A DNA stretch of 64,000 bases from Hsuehochloa calcarea (lineage: Eukaryota; Streptophyta; Magnoliopsida; Poales; Poaceae). Positions 23,647 to 34,010 of this stretch are shown piece after piece (within the stretch, counting starts at the first letter, position 1; every line of letters begins with the position of its first letter). Location: assembly GCA_036346395.1 (NCBI GenBank), contig CM070594.1, positions 28,801,385 through 28,865,384 on the forward strand, read 5' to 3'. The notes under the pieces are model-generated. The model was given only the letters and a program-made list of their open reading frames with translations, was not told the origin of the DNA and did not search any database. A program made the position numbers and the translations under genes.

Positions 23647-23942
23647 GTCACTTAATGATAACAATCTTGATGGAAATCTGTCACATGCTTTTGGTTCGCT
23701 CACTGGACATGTAAATATGTAAGATCCTCATATTTCTATCTTTTTTCTTTGTACTTCTCCTTACTCTTCTTTTGTACTTGCCCATGAGCCTCAGAGTATT
23801 CATATTTTTCCTGGTTGGCTGGCAAGAGGTTAACTGTTAACTGGTTATGACATTTGACCTTTCATCACAGGGATATTTCTTCCAACAACTTCAGTGGTCC
23901 ATTACCACCTTCACAGGGAAGCCTGCCATCACTAACTTCATT
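23647..23942 (+). pseudogene. Remnant of an LRR receptor-kinase-like gene: two 72-nt LRR exons
   Basis: Exon 1 at 23647-23718 is preceded by TTTTTTCTCAG and followed by GTAAGA. Exon 2 at 23871-23942 is preceded by ATCACAG and followed by GTAACT. Both are exactly 72 nt and in the same phase. Translated across the junction they give SLNDNNLDGNLSHAFGSL, then MDISSNNFSGPLPPSQGSLP, which are plant-type LRRs (LxxNNLxG and SSNNFSGPLP). One LRR per 72-nt exon and the SSNNFSGPLP wording match the STRUBBELIG-receptor family of LRR receptor-like kinases. No kinase exons and no following LRR exon were found within 3 kb, and a solo LTR lies 100 bp upstream, so I read a truncated gene remnant. A real gene continuing elsewhere is unlikely but not excluded. 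Confidence 0.72.
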
Positions 23943-23944
23943 GT

Positions 23945-25064
23945 AACTTTGTAAATCTACATCAATTTTTTGTCTTGAATCTGCCCCTTATATTTTACTT
24001 TTTTCATTGTAACTTTGTAAGTCTACCTCATAATTTTTGGAATTCATTTGTATTTAATTTGGATTTATTTTTTTCATGAGCATTTATTTGAAGGCGTCGT
24101 ATTCACGTTAAATAGATTCAAACATCGTCGAAGACTTTGTCACTGCTTCGAGTGAAGACCAAGACCAAGACCAAGATCCATCCACATTTGAGCAAGGCAA
24201 GTCCTTACCTTTGATCATATTGAACCTATTTTTCAAATGCAGTGTATTTCAATTTAAACTATTACTTGCATGTTTATTAGTATTTATGAAATGTTATGTC
24301 AAATGCCAAGTTTGCTTATCAGTATTGAATCCCCTCCTTGATTATTGATACCCATATACCTTGTCACCCTAAGGATAATTACTACATGAGTGGAATGCCC
24401 CATTGTTTAAATGAACATGACTATTGGTTGTGCTTAGATATTTCTTAGTAATTGAACATGAATAGACACAAACATTGCCAATACAAGAACCTAGATACTT
24501 TGAACAAGTAGGGTGGTGGCTTGGGTTACCACTAGAAATAGAAAAATATATTTATAAATGGTGGACACTTGAGCGAGTAGTTGGGTGAGATGGGTGCTTT
24601 GTGCACGCGGTTGGTTGGTGGTTTGTCTCGCCTAAGTCAATTAAGGTCTGAATCATGTGTTCTCTTCTAAACTACTAAGTCATGCAACCACTGTCTAGTA
24701 TAGGATAGACTTGGCTAAATAATTTACCGATTCATTATACTATTGCCAAATTTTGGGCAGTCTAAGTTGGGCCATTGGACCTAGACTGGAGGGGGAAATA
24801 TCTCTATGTATGCACCCTTGTGTTGTGGTGATACTAAGTCGAGATACGTACTCTCCCAATAGTAGTTTCATAGGAGTTAATGTTGTTCAAACACCCGAAG
24901 ATGCATCCATTGGATAGTGTAGCATTATGGCGAATTTTTGTAAAGGCTTTTGATGAGGATCTACAAATCCTCATTAAATTATTTATCCTTAATCCTTATT
25001 ATGGATAATGACACCATTATATGGTTCTTGAGTATACCCCTTAATGTTCATAAGAGAGAAGCTG
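23945..25064. other. Non-coding, unassigned
   Basis: No supported gene. 23945-24110 repeats the words TTCATTGTAACTTTGTAA (23938, 24004), consistent with a local duplication in intron-like DNA. 24420-24900 has the texture of a dispersed retroelement (short GC-balanced blocks without frames) that I cannot name. Confidence 0.35.
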
Positions 25065-25262
25065 GAGTCGTAAGATCTTCTACGACTACCTCATGATCAT
25101 AAGTTTTTCTACGATCACCTCATGGTCGTAATTCCTTCTACGACTAGGTCAGCTATGACCACCCCATAGTCGTAAGTCCTTCTACGACTAGCATATGATT
25201 GTAAGTTCTTCTACGATCACCTCATGATCGTAAGTCCTTCTACGATCAGGTCAGTTACGACC
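25065..25262 (+). repeat. Array of degenerate TCGTA...TACGA units
   Basis: About six units of 28-40 bp built from GTCGTAAGTCCTTCTACGAC and variants (GATCGTAAG, TTCTACGATCA) separated by ACCTCATG or AGGTCAG spacers. Each unit contains an inverted pair (TCGTA and TACGA), so each could fold into a small hairpin. The array lies upstream of a TATA box at 25496 in what I read as LTR sequence, so it may be an LTR enhancer-type array. Confidence 0.7.
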
Positions 25263-25707
25263 ACCCTATAATCAATCGAGCTTACAGACAAGTAGATCCA
25301 ATTAATTAAGGCATCTAAACAGACAGTATATGCCATTATTCTCCTAAATAACTGCACGATTAATCTCTCTATCCTAGTGATAACTATTTGGCGATGTGGG
25401 AATGTTACTTCTCCAACAATAATATATAGTAACTGCACCATCATCTGAAGCATTGATGCGCCCTTTGGGCTGGATAGATTGTCACCCAAGAACTCTATAA
25501 AAGGAGGAATCACTAGACGACAAGGGGGGAAAGGAGGAGGATCAGGAGCCCAAGACATTTTATTTCAATCTTTCTCTTGATTTGTAACTAGCATACTCAA
25601 TATAGCCACACAGGAGTAGGATTGTTATTCTCTCCAGAGAAGGCCCGAACCTGTATAAAAATCCATGTGTCATTCTCTCTACGTGATTAGAGTCTTAGAG
25701 ACCCCCC
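25263..25707 (+). mobile_element. LTR-like promoter and leader segment
   Basis: Contains TATAAAAGG (25496-25504), a purine-rich transcript start and a CACACAGGAGTAGGATTGTT...CCCGAACCTGTATAAA segment. That resembles the R-U5 region of grass Tat-type gypsy LTRs (RIRE2/Cinful group). An open reading frame starts directly downstream. No exact LTR end or primer site was identified. Confidence 0.45.
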
Positions 25708-26538
25708 ATGGGGATCTTCTGGTCATTAGGTTTCCTTTATTTTCTCCCATATCTAATGCTTCCAGCGGGAGAGTGGAACGAGGAGGATTGTTTCGACTTG
25801 GCTGATTACGCAGATATTGAAATGGATGCCGGCTTCGACTACAAGCCGAGTATTGTATCATCTGATGGTGATGTCACCTGCGTAGATCATTCTCTAGGAG
25901 ACTATACAACTGATGGAGTTGAGGAGGGATCCTTATCCCCCACAACGTTACATCCAAATGAGGAACCATCTTCCTCAAAGGGCCAGGGTCAATCCGACCA
26001 CAATCAGAATTGCTCTAAGGCAGACCCAGAACATGGCGAGGCCTCCCCCTCCAAATGTTCAAGTCCACCTAAGGCAGTCCAACCTGGCACAGCAAGTCCT
26101 GGAAGCCATCATTCTAGAGCTTCATCAGCACCTGGTGGCATTGTCTCTCCTATTAGCCCCATAGAGGATGGGATCGAACACGCTTTTCCTGAGGGTTCAA
26201 CCGTCCCATCGCATGGCTCATTTGCGGACGGAGATGGATATAACCTGGAATTCCCCTTTCAGGAGGGGTTTACTCCAAGTTGCCAGACGGTGTCTTTCAA
26301 CTACTCCTCAAGCGAGGAGGCCTTGAGCGCAAGTGGAGGTCATCAACGGGAGGTCTTCGTCCTTCCCTCAGGTGATGATCATTCTCCTAGAGATAGGATT
26401 GAGGACACTCCCCAACGATCACACATTGCGAACCCTTGTGGCAATGGTAAGAACACCTTCGGTGATGAACAGGGTCAACACTCTAATGAGCGTGCGAGAA
26501 ATCCTCGAGATAATCGCACTTCATTGAGGCAAACTTAA
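25708..26538 (+). CDS. Hypothetical acidic Ser/Pro-rich protein, probably from an LTR element
   Basis: 276 codons from ATG 25708. The first 20 residues are hydrophobic (MGIFWSLGFLYFLPYLMLPA), and could be a signal-anchor or simply leader sequence read through. The next part is acidic (EEDCFDLADYADIEMDAG); the remainder is Ser-, Pro-, Gly- and His-rich and probably disordered. No known domain recognised. After the TAA at 26536 the same frame stays meaningful to about 26878 (ENLETTRQRRIAARRNLSER, then SYDLFMQEIA and a His/Ser/Arg-rich end), with two more stops, which looks like the N-terminal part of a gypsy gag. I therefore infer a decayed gag-region protein of the LTR element starting to its left, not a host gene. 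Confidence 0.5.
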   Translation: MGIFWSLGFLYFLPYLMLPAGEWNEEDCFDLADYADIEMDAGFDYKPSIVSSDGDVTCVDHSLGDYTTDGVEEGSLSPTTLHPNEEPSSSKGQGQSDHNQNCSKADPEHGEASPSKCSSPPKAVQPGTASPGSHHSRASSAPGGIVSPISPIEDGIEHAFPEGSTVPSHGSFADGDGYNLEFPFQEGFTPSCQTVSFNYSSSEEALSASGGHQREVFVLPSGDDHSPRDRIEDTPQRSHIANPCGNGKNTFGDEQGQHSNERARNPRDNRTSLRQT

Positions 26539-27197
26539 GGATCATACATGGAGAATCTAGAGACAACTCGGCAGAGAAGAATAGCAGCTCGGAGAAATCT
26601 GTCTGAGCGCTTTCAGTATCAATCAGAGGAAGCACATGAACTCCAACATATCAACGATCTACTCGAGAACCCAACTTGAGAGCTTGCCCGAGCGCCCAGC
26701 TACGACCTCTTCATGCAAGAGATCGCATGAAGGCTTCGAAGCACGATGACCAGATTCGAGCACCCTCGCCATCATCATTCTGGAAGTCGTAGCAGTACGA
26801 CTCCATCAGCTTACTGTCGTTCGAGCAACTCACCACACGGAGATTGGCGTCACAACAGGTTATGTCATTCTCCTAACTAGAGAATGGTTCTTTGAACGCC
26901 TTAAGATAAATAAACTCTCAGGAGAAGTGATTGTTCACCACTCCGACATAGAGGTCCTTAGCAGCAGACGAACTACAAGGAGTATTACCCTCATAGAATT
27001 AAGGCTTATCATAAGTTGGCTTCACCCACTGTTGGGTATCGTCGTGTACGATCACCTGATTATGACAACCCTTCTTTTTTTTGCAAAAGAGGCGTTACGA
27101 AGTAATTACCGGATGTAGGGCATTGTCACCGACCTCCGAGCAGTTCGCTAGCCGCCACGATTTCGACCAGTGAATATGGAGAAATTCGATGGGTCTC
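26539..27197 (+). pseudogene. Decayed continuation of the gag-like frame, then unassigned DNA
   Basis: Same frame as 25708-26538, with internal stops up to about 26878: basic helix-like ENLETTRQRRIAARRNLSER and a YDLFMQEI segment. 26880-27197 has no clear frame and ends abruptly at the edge of the copia A LTR (27198). The last five bases (27193-27197, GTCTC) are the expected position of that element's target duplication; its partner is lost. Confidence 0.45.
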
Positions 27198-29809
27198 TGT
27201 AGGATCGGAAAGGAGACTAGAGGGCGTGAATAGACGCTTTCTCGATTTTCACATAAATTAGATTCAACACGAACTTTTCTACAGTAGCTATGAAAGCTAA
27301 GAAGATCAGTAAATGCACAAAGGAAGTCTTGTGCTGAATCCTATTAACTCCTGAAGCAAAAGACCAAATTATAGAGATCAAACTCACTGGAGCGGTCAGA
27401 CCGATGGCCAACTGGCGGTCTGACCGCTCGGCGGTCTGACCGGCGTTATGAAACCGGTCTGACCGGCCCTGACCAGAAACAGTGCATACAGCCCGAAACC
27501 AAAACAAAAATCGGTCTAACTTTTGATCTACACGATGAAACTTGACCAAATCTGGAACATACCTTCCTGAGGAAATATGGAACCTATTCCAAGCAACGAT
27601 CGTTCAGATTCATGTCAAAGTTTTGACCTTTTTCTGTTTTACCGAAGGAGAGTTCAAAACCGAGCAAAACGAAAAACTTGATCCAAAACTTGCTCGTGGG
27701 AGATTGATGATCTAGATGATCCTAGAAGTATTCTCACACGTCACCGCAAGGTAAATAAGGTCAAGAAACCAACAAAAACCACAGGATCAAGGAAGCACCA
27801 AAAATCATCAAAAGAGAAGGAAGAACATAAGAAACCTCATCTTTGAATAATCATCCATAGATTGATTCATGATGTTTGCTGGTTACAGCCACTCCCTCAA
27901 GGAGGACAAGAGCTCAATCCATGAGCACACACCCAAATCATCTCCCTAGGACCTAAGCCTCTCCTCTCCTCTCTAATCCTTAAGACAAACTAGGGTTTTA
28001 CAAATGAAGTGCTTGAGATTGTTTGACACCAACTCCCCCTATTTATAGTGAGGCCTAGCTTCTAGAACAGTTCACCTAATGGGCTCCCGTTAAGGCCCAA
28101 TACAAACGGGACACATACACACGCATTCTGAAGCGCCGTCTTCATCTTCGATTGACCTTAACCGCTTCTCCATTCACCGCGGTTTAGTCAAGAGTCACAA
28201 AGTCGGTATTTGGTGAAATTACCAAAATACCCCTTCTCGATCCTTCTCCATGGACCGAGTACAGTCCAGTCGAAGCAATCGCCTGCTTCGCCACGTGTAG
28301 GTTGATCAATGGCTCTCATCATGTCGGCAAGTCTCCCGTCTGAATCCCATTGGAACCTCCAAGGCACTTGCACCGACCCCCGTGCCGCTTGATCCAACCA
28401 GCTGCATCAAATTGCCCGTTCGATCCATCTTGTCCATTCTGCATCATGTGATGTAACGGTGGCCCGATCTTCCGAAAGGTACCTCCTGCAATCACTACAC
28501 CACTGCTCCGATGGTTATCAACCGTGCCGAACGCGGTTGACCTCGCCAAGAAGGCTATCTCCTGCATGCGAATCGAGAACACAAGCAAGAAAGTAGAAGA
28601 TGCAATCTGATATTGTATTGCGAATATAGATGAAGCACACAATGTGGGGTTCCTCAACCGAACGTGTGGCGAGACTGCTAAGCAGAATAATCTCAAAGAA
28701 AAACCTACGTTAAACTATGACGGCCACTGTATATATATAGGGGGATGTGAGGAGGTCGATCTAGAGTTGTGCGGCCGCGGGAAGAGGCGTACACAACCTG
28801 GACACCGACCTCGACAGGCTTACAAGATCATATTAGGCCAAAACGGTGACGCAACACCTTATTCACTATTTAGGTCGTGTATCTCTGGTCGAAGACTTGA
28901 CCGTAGGACTGGTCCTCGGGTGATCTTGGGGAGTCCATGTTGTCTCTGGTCGTAAGCCTTCTTGAAGTGGTCTTAGACCCTGCGGAACTGGTCGTAGTCC
29001 TGATAAATAAGTTGACGAGCACGTGCTCGAGTAATCTCTCATCATCATGCTTGAGTCACTCGTCCTCATCCGGCATCCATGATCGTTCTGGACCTCAGCT
29101 CTCCAAGCTTAGTCCCGATCCTCCTCGTCGTTGACTGTCATTGAACTGCAAGCCACCTGCATAGCAACAGACCAAGAAATCGTCTCCGGGAATAAGTTCT
29201 TCGCAACTTGACCCACGTTAGCTCAAAGCATGCAATATGCAACATTAAAATATTGAACTGAATGAACTTGACTTAACCAACACACAACGTCGCCAAGATG
29301 GCCGACGAATAAGTGGGCACTGGTCTGACTGCCATACATGGCGGTCTAACCGCCCTCAAACCGGTCGGACTGATTTGTCTTAGCCGGTCAGACCGCCAGA
29401 AAAGACTTAACCAAAATTTCACCCTGGAAATCCGAGAGCCCTCTGGAAATTTCAAACGAATATAACTTTTGACTGGAAGTTCCAAAAATTAAGAGACCAA
29501 ATGCAGGAGACCCCCCTCTCTTGCCTACACACTCTATTTTTCGCCTAGCTCCAAACCCAACCAAAAGTTCTGGCCGGTCGGACCGCCCGCCTGAGCCGGT
29601 CGGCCACGCGACTGTCGGCTTTGACGATCGACCAAGCGAGTGCTTGGCGGTCGGATCGCACACGGCCGATCGACCGCGCGCTGGGCGGTCGACCACGAGG
29701 CTGACGACATTGGAACTTCTCCGAAAACATGAGATTCGTTAAACAAACAAAGCCATTGCCAATTGTATCATCATCCTATAACCATGCACATATCCCCATG
29801 ATATCCACA
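27198..29809 (-). repeat. 3' LTR of copia A
   Basis: On the minus strand it begins TGTGGATATCATGGGG (29809) and ends GATCCTACA (27198). TATA box TATAAATA on the minus strand at 28040-28047. CGGTCTGACCG-type motifs cluster at about 27395-27470 and 29310-29690. A 596-bp LTR insertion with its target duplication (28449-29049) enlarges it; without that it is about 2.0 kb. Confidence 0.9.
28449..29044 (-). mobile_element. Solo LTR inserted in the copia A 3' LTR, TSD TCATG
   Basis: 596 bp, TGATGTAACGG...CTCTCATCA on the plus strand, so its ends are the inverted pair TGATG/CATCA. It is flanked by TCATG at 28444-28448 and 29045-29049. The homologous stretch of the 5' LTR (56940-56970) lacks it, which gives the empty site. 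A TATATATA box reading on the minus strand at about 28732-28739 suggests minus orientation. It shares internal words with 37386-38340 (TTATCAACCGTGCC, GTTGGCGAGCACG/GTTGACGAGCACG). Confidence 0.92.
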
Positions 29810-31269
29810 ATCTCCCCCGTGATGAACACATTGGTAATCTCCCAGAAAATGTAAGTTTGTGGTTTGAAAAGTAAAGAACTCGCAGTTTTTGCGCAAAGGC
29901 ACAACTTGGTCCAGAAGCAAGAGAAAGCCTAGTAAATGACCAAGCTGGCTTCAGAATAGCATAGGTAAGTGATATAAGACAAAGAGAGCACAAAAAGCTT
30001 CAATTTTCAGAGAATAGCCAAAAATCTCACTTAGATCCATTTGAAAGAACAATTGTTCTATTTGACCTTTGATCATTGTGAGTCTTCTAGAAATGCAAAT
30101 CAAAATCAGAAAAGGCACTAAGAACAAAGGAATGCCATTGACATGCCCCCACTCACTATGATCACCAATTTTCAGAAAATTCATTTTCTCCCTATGACTC
30201 CAAAAAGCTCTAAAACAACATTTTTACCAATCTTTCTCCCCGTTTAACAATGAATTCATCAAGGTGCATGGAAGAAGATAAAGCACGAAAGGAATGGAAT
30301 GGCTGTTAGATTTTCAAAATTTTTGTTTTTAAAATTTAGCAAAAGGCGCCAAGAAGATTATCCATGAAGACGGTACAAGTATGACACCAAGCCATATTAT
30401 ATGAAGAAGATATATTCAATTATGGCAAAACATGTACAACAAAGCTAAGCCCAAGACAGCAATAATCTGAGATTGAATGAATTGATAGCATGACAAGTTG
30501 CTCAAAATCATAGTTTCACTAAAGGTATCAAAAAATGAGTCAAGCCATGTCTATAAGCCAAATGGAGACTAGAAACTAGAAACAGAGTCAATTTTGAGCA
30601 TTATGAGTTCAATAATGAAACAATTTGTTCAAGCAGTTAGCACTTTGAGCACTTTGCTGAAAATGATTGATTTTATCTTAGTAAAGCAAGTCCTGGACTA
30701 GGAGCCATCTACAATTGCCTTCTAAGCTTCAACCAATTGACATTTTTGTTTTCTTAGCATTGTGCTAGATCTTAAGCCTTGCTGCGACCATCTCAAGCAG
30801 GAAGCTTAAAAGAATGGTCTAGGTCATCCAAAACTCCCTCTGAGTTCATGCCTAGTACAATGGCAAGCAGTCTCATGAGAAAGAATTGGTGAGATCAGTT
30901 TTTTCGCACATAAAAACTCATTTTTCATTTGCTTGACTTAAGAAATAATCAGCTCAATTTACAGCTCAAAATAAGTTCAAAACTCAATTTAACCTATATG
31001 ACATGGCATGAATCATGAAAGGATCACTAAAGCAAGACTAGTCACAAGATCCAATAAGTCATGTTTTGATTCAATTTGCTTACAGATAATAAAGCTAGTA
31101 TGGCAATAGCTAAGCTAAACAAGAATAGCCATAAATGAACTCTAGCAAACTAACACAGGACATGACATGGTATAAAGTATGAAAACAAGTCATACAAAGA
31201 CAACAATCAAAGTTCCACAAGTTTATATTGCAATGCTGATTGTTTGAATTTTAAAATGCATTATGATAC
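29810..31269 (-). other. Copia A polypurine tract and 3' non-coding spacer
   Basis: Minus-strand polypurine tract (CACGGGGGAGATTG, about 29809-29823) abuts the LTR. The remaining 1.4 kb is non-coding and related to 13640-15430 and 60143-60937 (for example TCCTGGACTAGGAGCCATC at about 30690). Frames of 77-84 codons here are unsupported. Confidence 0.75.
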
Positions 31270-31830
31270 AATGAATGCAAAAAGAGCAAACTCCCCCTCA
31301 AAATAGGCCAAGAGGACTAACAACCCCTAACTCTCCCCGTAAAGTAGCAAAACGACAAGAATCAAGCGCTTTAGTGAAAATATCCGCAACTTACTGCTCA
31401 GACTCTACAAAGTGTAGCACAATATCACCCTTCTCAACATGGTCTCTAAGGAAATAGTATCGAACGTCAATGTGCATAGTCCTAGAATGTTGCACAGGGT
31501 TTTTGGCAATGTTTATGGCAGAAGTGTTGTCACAGAAAAGAGGAATACTACCCAAAAATAACATATAGTCCCGAAGAGTAGATAAGATCTAGAGAACCTG
31601 ACAGCAACTACTAGCTGTAGCTACATACTCGGCCTCGGCAGTGGACTGTGCAATAGAGGACTATTTTCTGAAAGATCAAGAGATAAGAGATGTGCTAAAG
31701 AAATGACAAGTGCCAGAAGTACTCTTCCAATCCACTCTACACCCCGCAAAATCAGCATCTGAAAAAGCCCGAATAGAGATAGCAGAAGAGTAAGAATACC
31801 AGAGTCCAAAGTCAAGAGTATCTTAGAGGT
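31270..31830 (-). pseudogene. Copia A RNase H C-terminal part (frameshifted)
   Basis: Continuation of pol after a frame break near 31830. On the minus strand it gives a VDWKSTSGT-like segment, AEAEYVA (about 31620-31640), a C-D-N-TSAI segment, HIDVRYYFLRDHVEKGDIV and FVESEQ-VADIFTKAL, ending near 31290. This is the RNase H domain of copia; the breaks are single-base shifts and a few stops. Confidence 0.82.
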
Positions 31831-33370
31831 ATCTGAAAATGCGACGTACTGCTTGACGATGAGAGGCACGAGGGGAAGCCTGAAATCGAGCGCATAGACA
31901 TACAGCAAATTGTATATCTGGCCTCGACGCAGTGAGGTAGAGGAGGGAGCTGATCATGCTGCGGTACTCCTTCTGGTCCACGGGCTCTCCATCCTCATCA
32001 GGGTCCAGCATGGTGGTTGTGGCAATGGGAGTAGACATTGGCCTACTTTGGTGAAAAAGGTCCTTTGTGTACTTACTTTGGTGACTGAAGCTGCCTTCTT
32101 TCAGTTGCTTGACTTGAAGACCAAGGAAGAATGTCAATTCTCCCATCATGCTCATCTCGAACTCCCTGCTCATAGAATCTGAAAATCTGGAGCGAGTGAC
32201 TCGCTCATGAAGATCCCCAATCATCTGCTCAGGTGGATGCCATCGCTGAATGTGAAGAGGAGCACCTGGTGCAGAAGTGGCCTCTACCTCATGGGTTGTG
32301 GAGGTAGGAGCAGAGCCACTCAGGTCGTCGGTGAAGATAGGAGGAGGCTGCTCAGCTAAAACTGGAGTAGTAGAAGTAGGCTCTCCAACCATCTCAAAAG
32401 TGACTGGATGATGGATTGGGTTCTCATCCTCAGAGTCATCGTCGACGAAGATGCTTTCTCGAATATCAGGAACCTGTGTACCTGCAGCATCGGGTCTAGT
32501 ACCAGGACTAGCCTCATCAAAAGTGACTTCACAAGTCTCAATAATTTTGTTAGTATCAAAATTAAATACACGATAGCCACGAGAATGAGCAGGATATCCA
32601 AGAAATATACCATGAGAACATCTAGATTCAAATTTATCAAGGTTGCCATGTTTAAGAATGATGCACTTGCAACCAAAAATCTTGAAATGAGAGACTTTGG
32701 GTTTATGACCAAATCTAAGCTCAAAAGAAGTCATGTCAATCACAGATCTCAAAAAAACCCTATTAGAGACATAACAAGCAGTAAAGATCGCCTCGGCCCA
32801 AAACCTCCTAGGTGTGGAATGCTCATCTAGAATGGTCCTAGCCATCTCTACAAGGGTCCTGTTCTTCCTCTCTATAACACCGTTCTGCTGGGGAACTGTA
32901 GGAGAAGAGAACTGATGCTCGATTCCCCTGTCAGTGCAGAAGATAGCAAAGGAAGAGTTCTTGAATTCTGTCTCATTGTCACTCCTAATGGCTCTCAAGG
33001 CTCCAGTAAGATCAACAGCAAGTCTAAGGACCAATTCTCTAAAATAGCCAAAAGCCTCGTCCTTAGAAACCAGAAAATAAACCCATGAATACCTAGAAAA
33101 ATCATCAACAATCACAAGCACATACCATTTCCCACTAGCTGACTGAACTTTAGAAGGACCAACAGTGTCTAAGTGCAAAAGCTGACCTGGTCCATCAGTC
33201 ATTACTAAGGTAAGAGGAGGATGTGAAGCAGAGACCATCTTACCATGTCTACAGGGTGAGCACACTAGGTCAGTAACAGCCTTCAGCCTAGGCAAATCTC
33301 TAATCAAATCCTTGCAGCTGACTCTAGTCAAGTGGTCAAAGTCTATATGCCCAAGTCTACGATGCCACAA
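31823..33370 (-). pseudogene. Copia A integrase-RT open frame with RT core deleted
   Basis: 515-codon uninterrupted frame. Residues 1-20 hold the pre-integrase motif (MWHRRLGHIDFDHLTRVS). About residues 60-200 are the integrase core with DTVGPSKV, VIVDDFSRYSWVYF, AIRSDNETEFKNSSF and TVPQQNGVIERKNRTLVEMA, so the D, D and E positions are present. Then comes an acidic linker to residue about 390. After RVTRSRF (about 32187) the frame jumps directly to SDSMSREFEMSMMGELTFFL, the segment that normally follows the YVDD catalytic box. Most of the RT (fingers, palm and YVDD) is therefore missing by an in-frame deletion. The frame ends in the RT connection and RNase H start (KEYRSMISSLLYLTASRPDI). It could encode active-site-complete integrase but not RT. 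Confidence 0.88.
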
Positions 33371-33960
33371 AACTAGATCATGAGAATCAGAAGCTACAAG
33401 ACATCTAGGACTAGAAGCAGAAGAAACACTGAAATCAGCACAAAAGATCTTCTCAAACCTGGAGATGGGGAATTTAGAACTCTACACTCATCACTTTTAA
33501 ATCTTACTTCTAGACCCTAATCAAGCAGCTGAGAAACAGATAGCAGATTATACCTCAGCTTACTTACCAAAGCGACGTCCTTAAGCATGAACTTATTGTT
33601 GATGCACACAGTGCCCTTAGCTGTCACGGTCCCGGTAGAAGCATCCCCAAATATGATTAATTCATTGCCGGATGCACGTGTGAGGGAGAAGAACCATCTG
33701 GAATCTCCAGTCATGTGTCGAGAACAACCGGAGTCAACAAGCCATATGTCCTCCTTCCTCGCACGACAGACCTAAAAAGCACGAATAGGAAACATATGTG
33801 CTTCAGTACTGGGGTTAGTGATAAGAGACTTGGGAATCCAGTACTGAGTCATGCGATGCTTGGGAACAACAGTAGAAGCAGCAGTAAAACGGTTAGGAAC
33901 AAAATCATAAGAATGCACACGAGAACCACCTAGACCTCTCTGAATCGATCTACCAAAAGA
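33371..33960 (-). pseudogene. Copia A protease region
   Basis: On the minus strand, WLVDSGCSRHMTGDSRWF (about 33755-33700) carries the aspartic protease DSG. It is followed by IIFGDASTG and the family segment VALVSKLRYNLLSVSQLLD (to 33517), then a frame break to the integrase. Upstream (33780-33960) is a poorly conserved spacer. Confidence 0.82.
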
Positions 33961-34010
33961 TCGGTACTCCCCCTGTCTAGATGCTATCCATGGGTTCTCC
34001 TCACGATATC

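Noticed and set aside
25065..25262. Regularly spaced repeats reminiscent of a CRISPR array
   Set aside because: Units are degenerate and unevenly spaced, spacers are not unique, and the context is a plant LTR.
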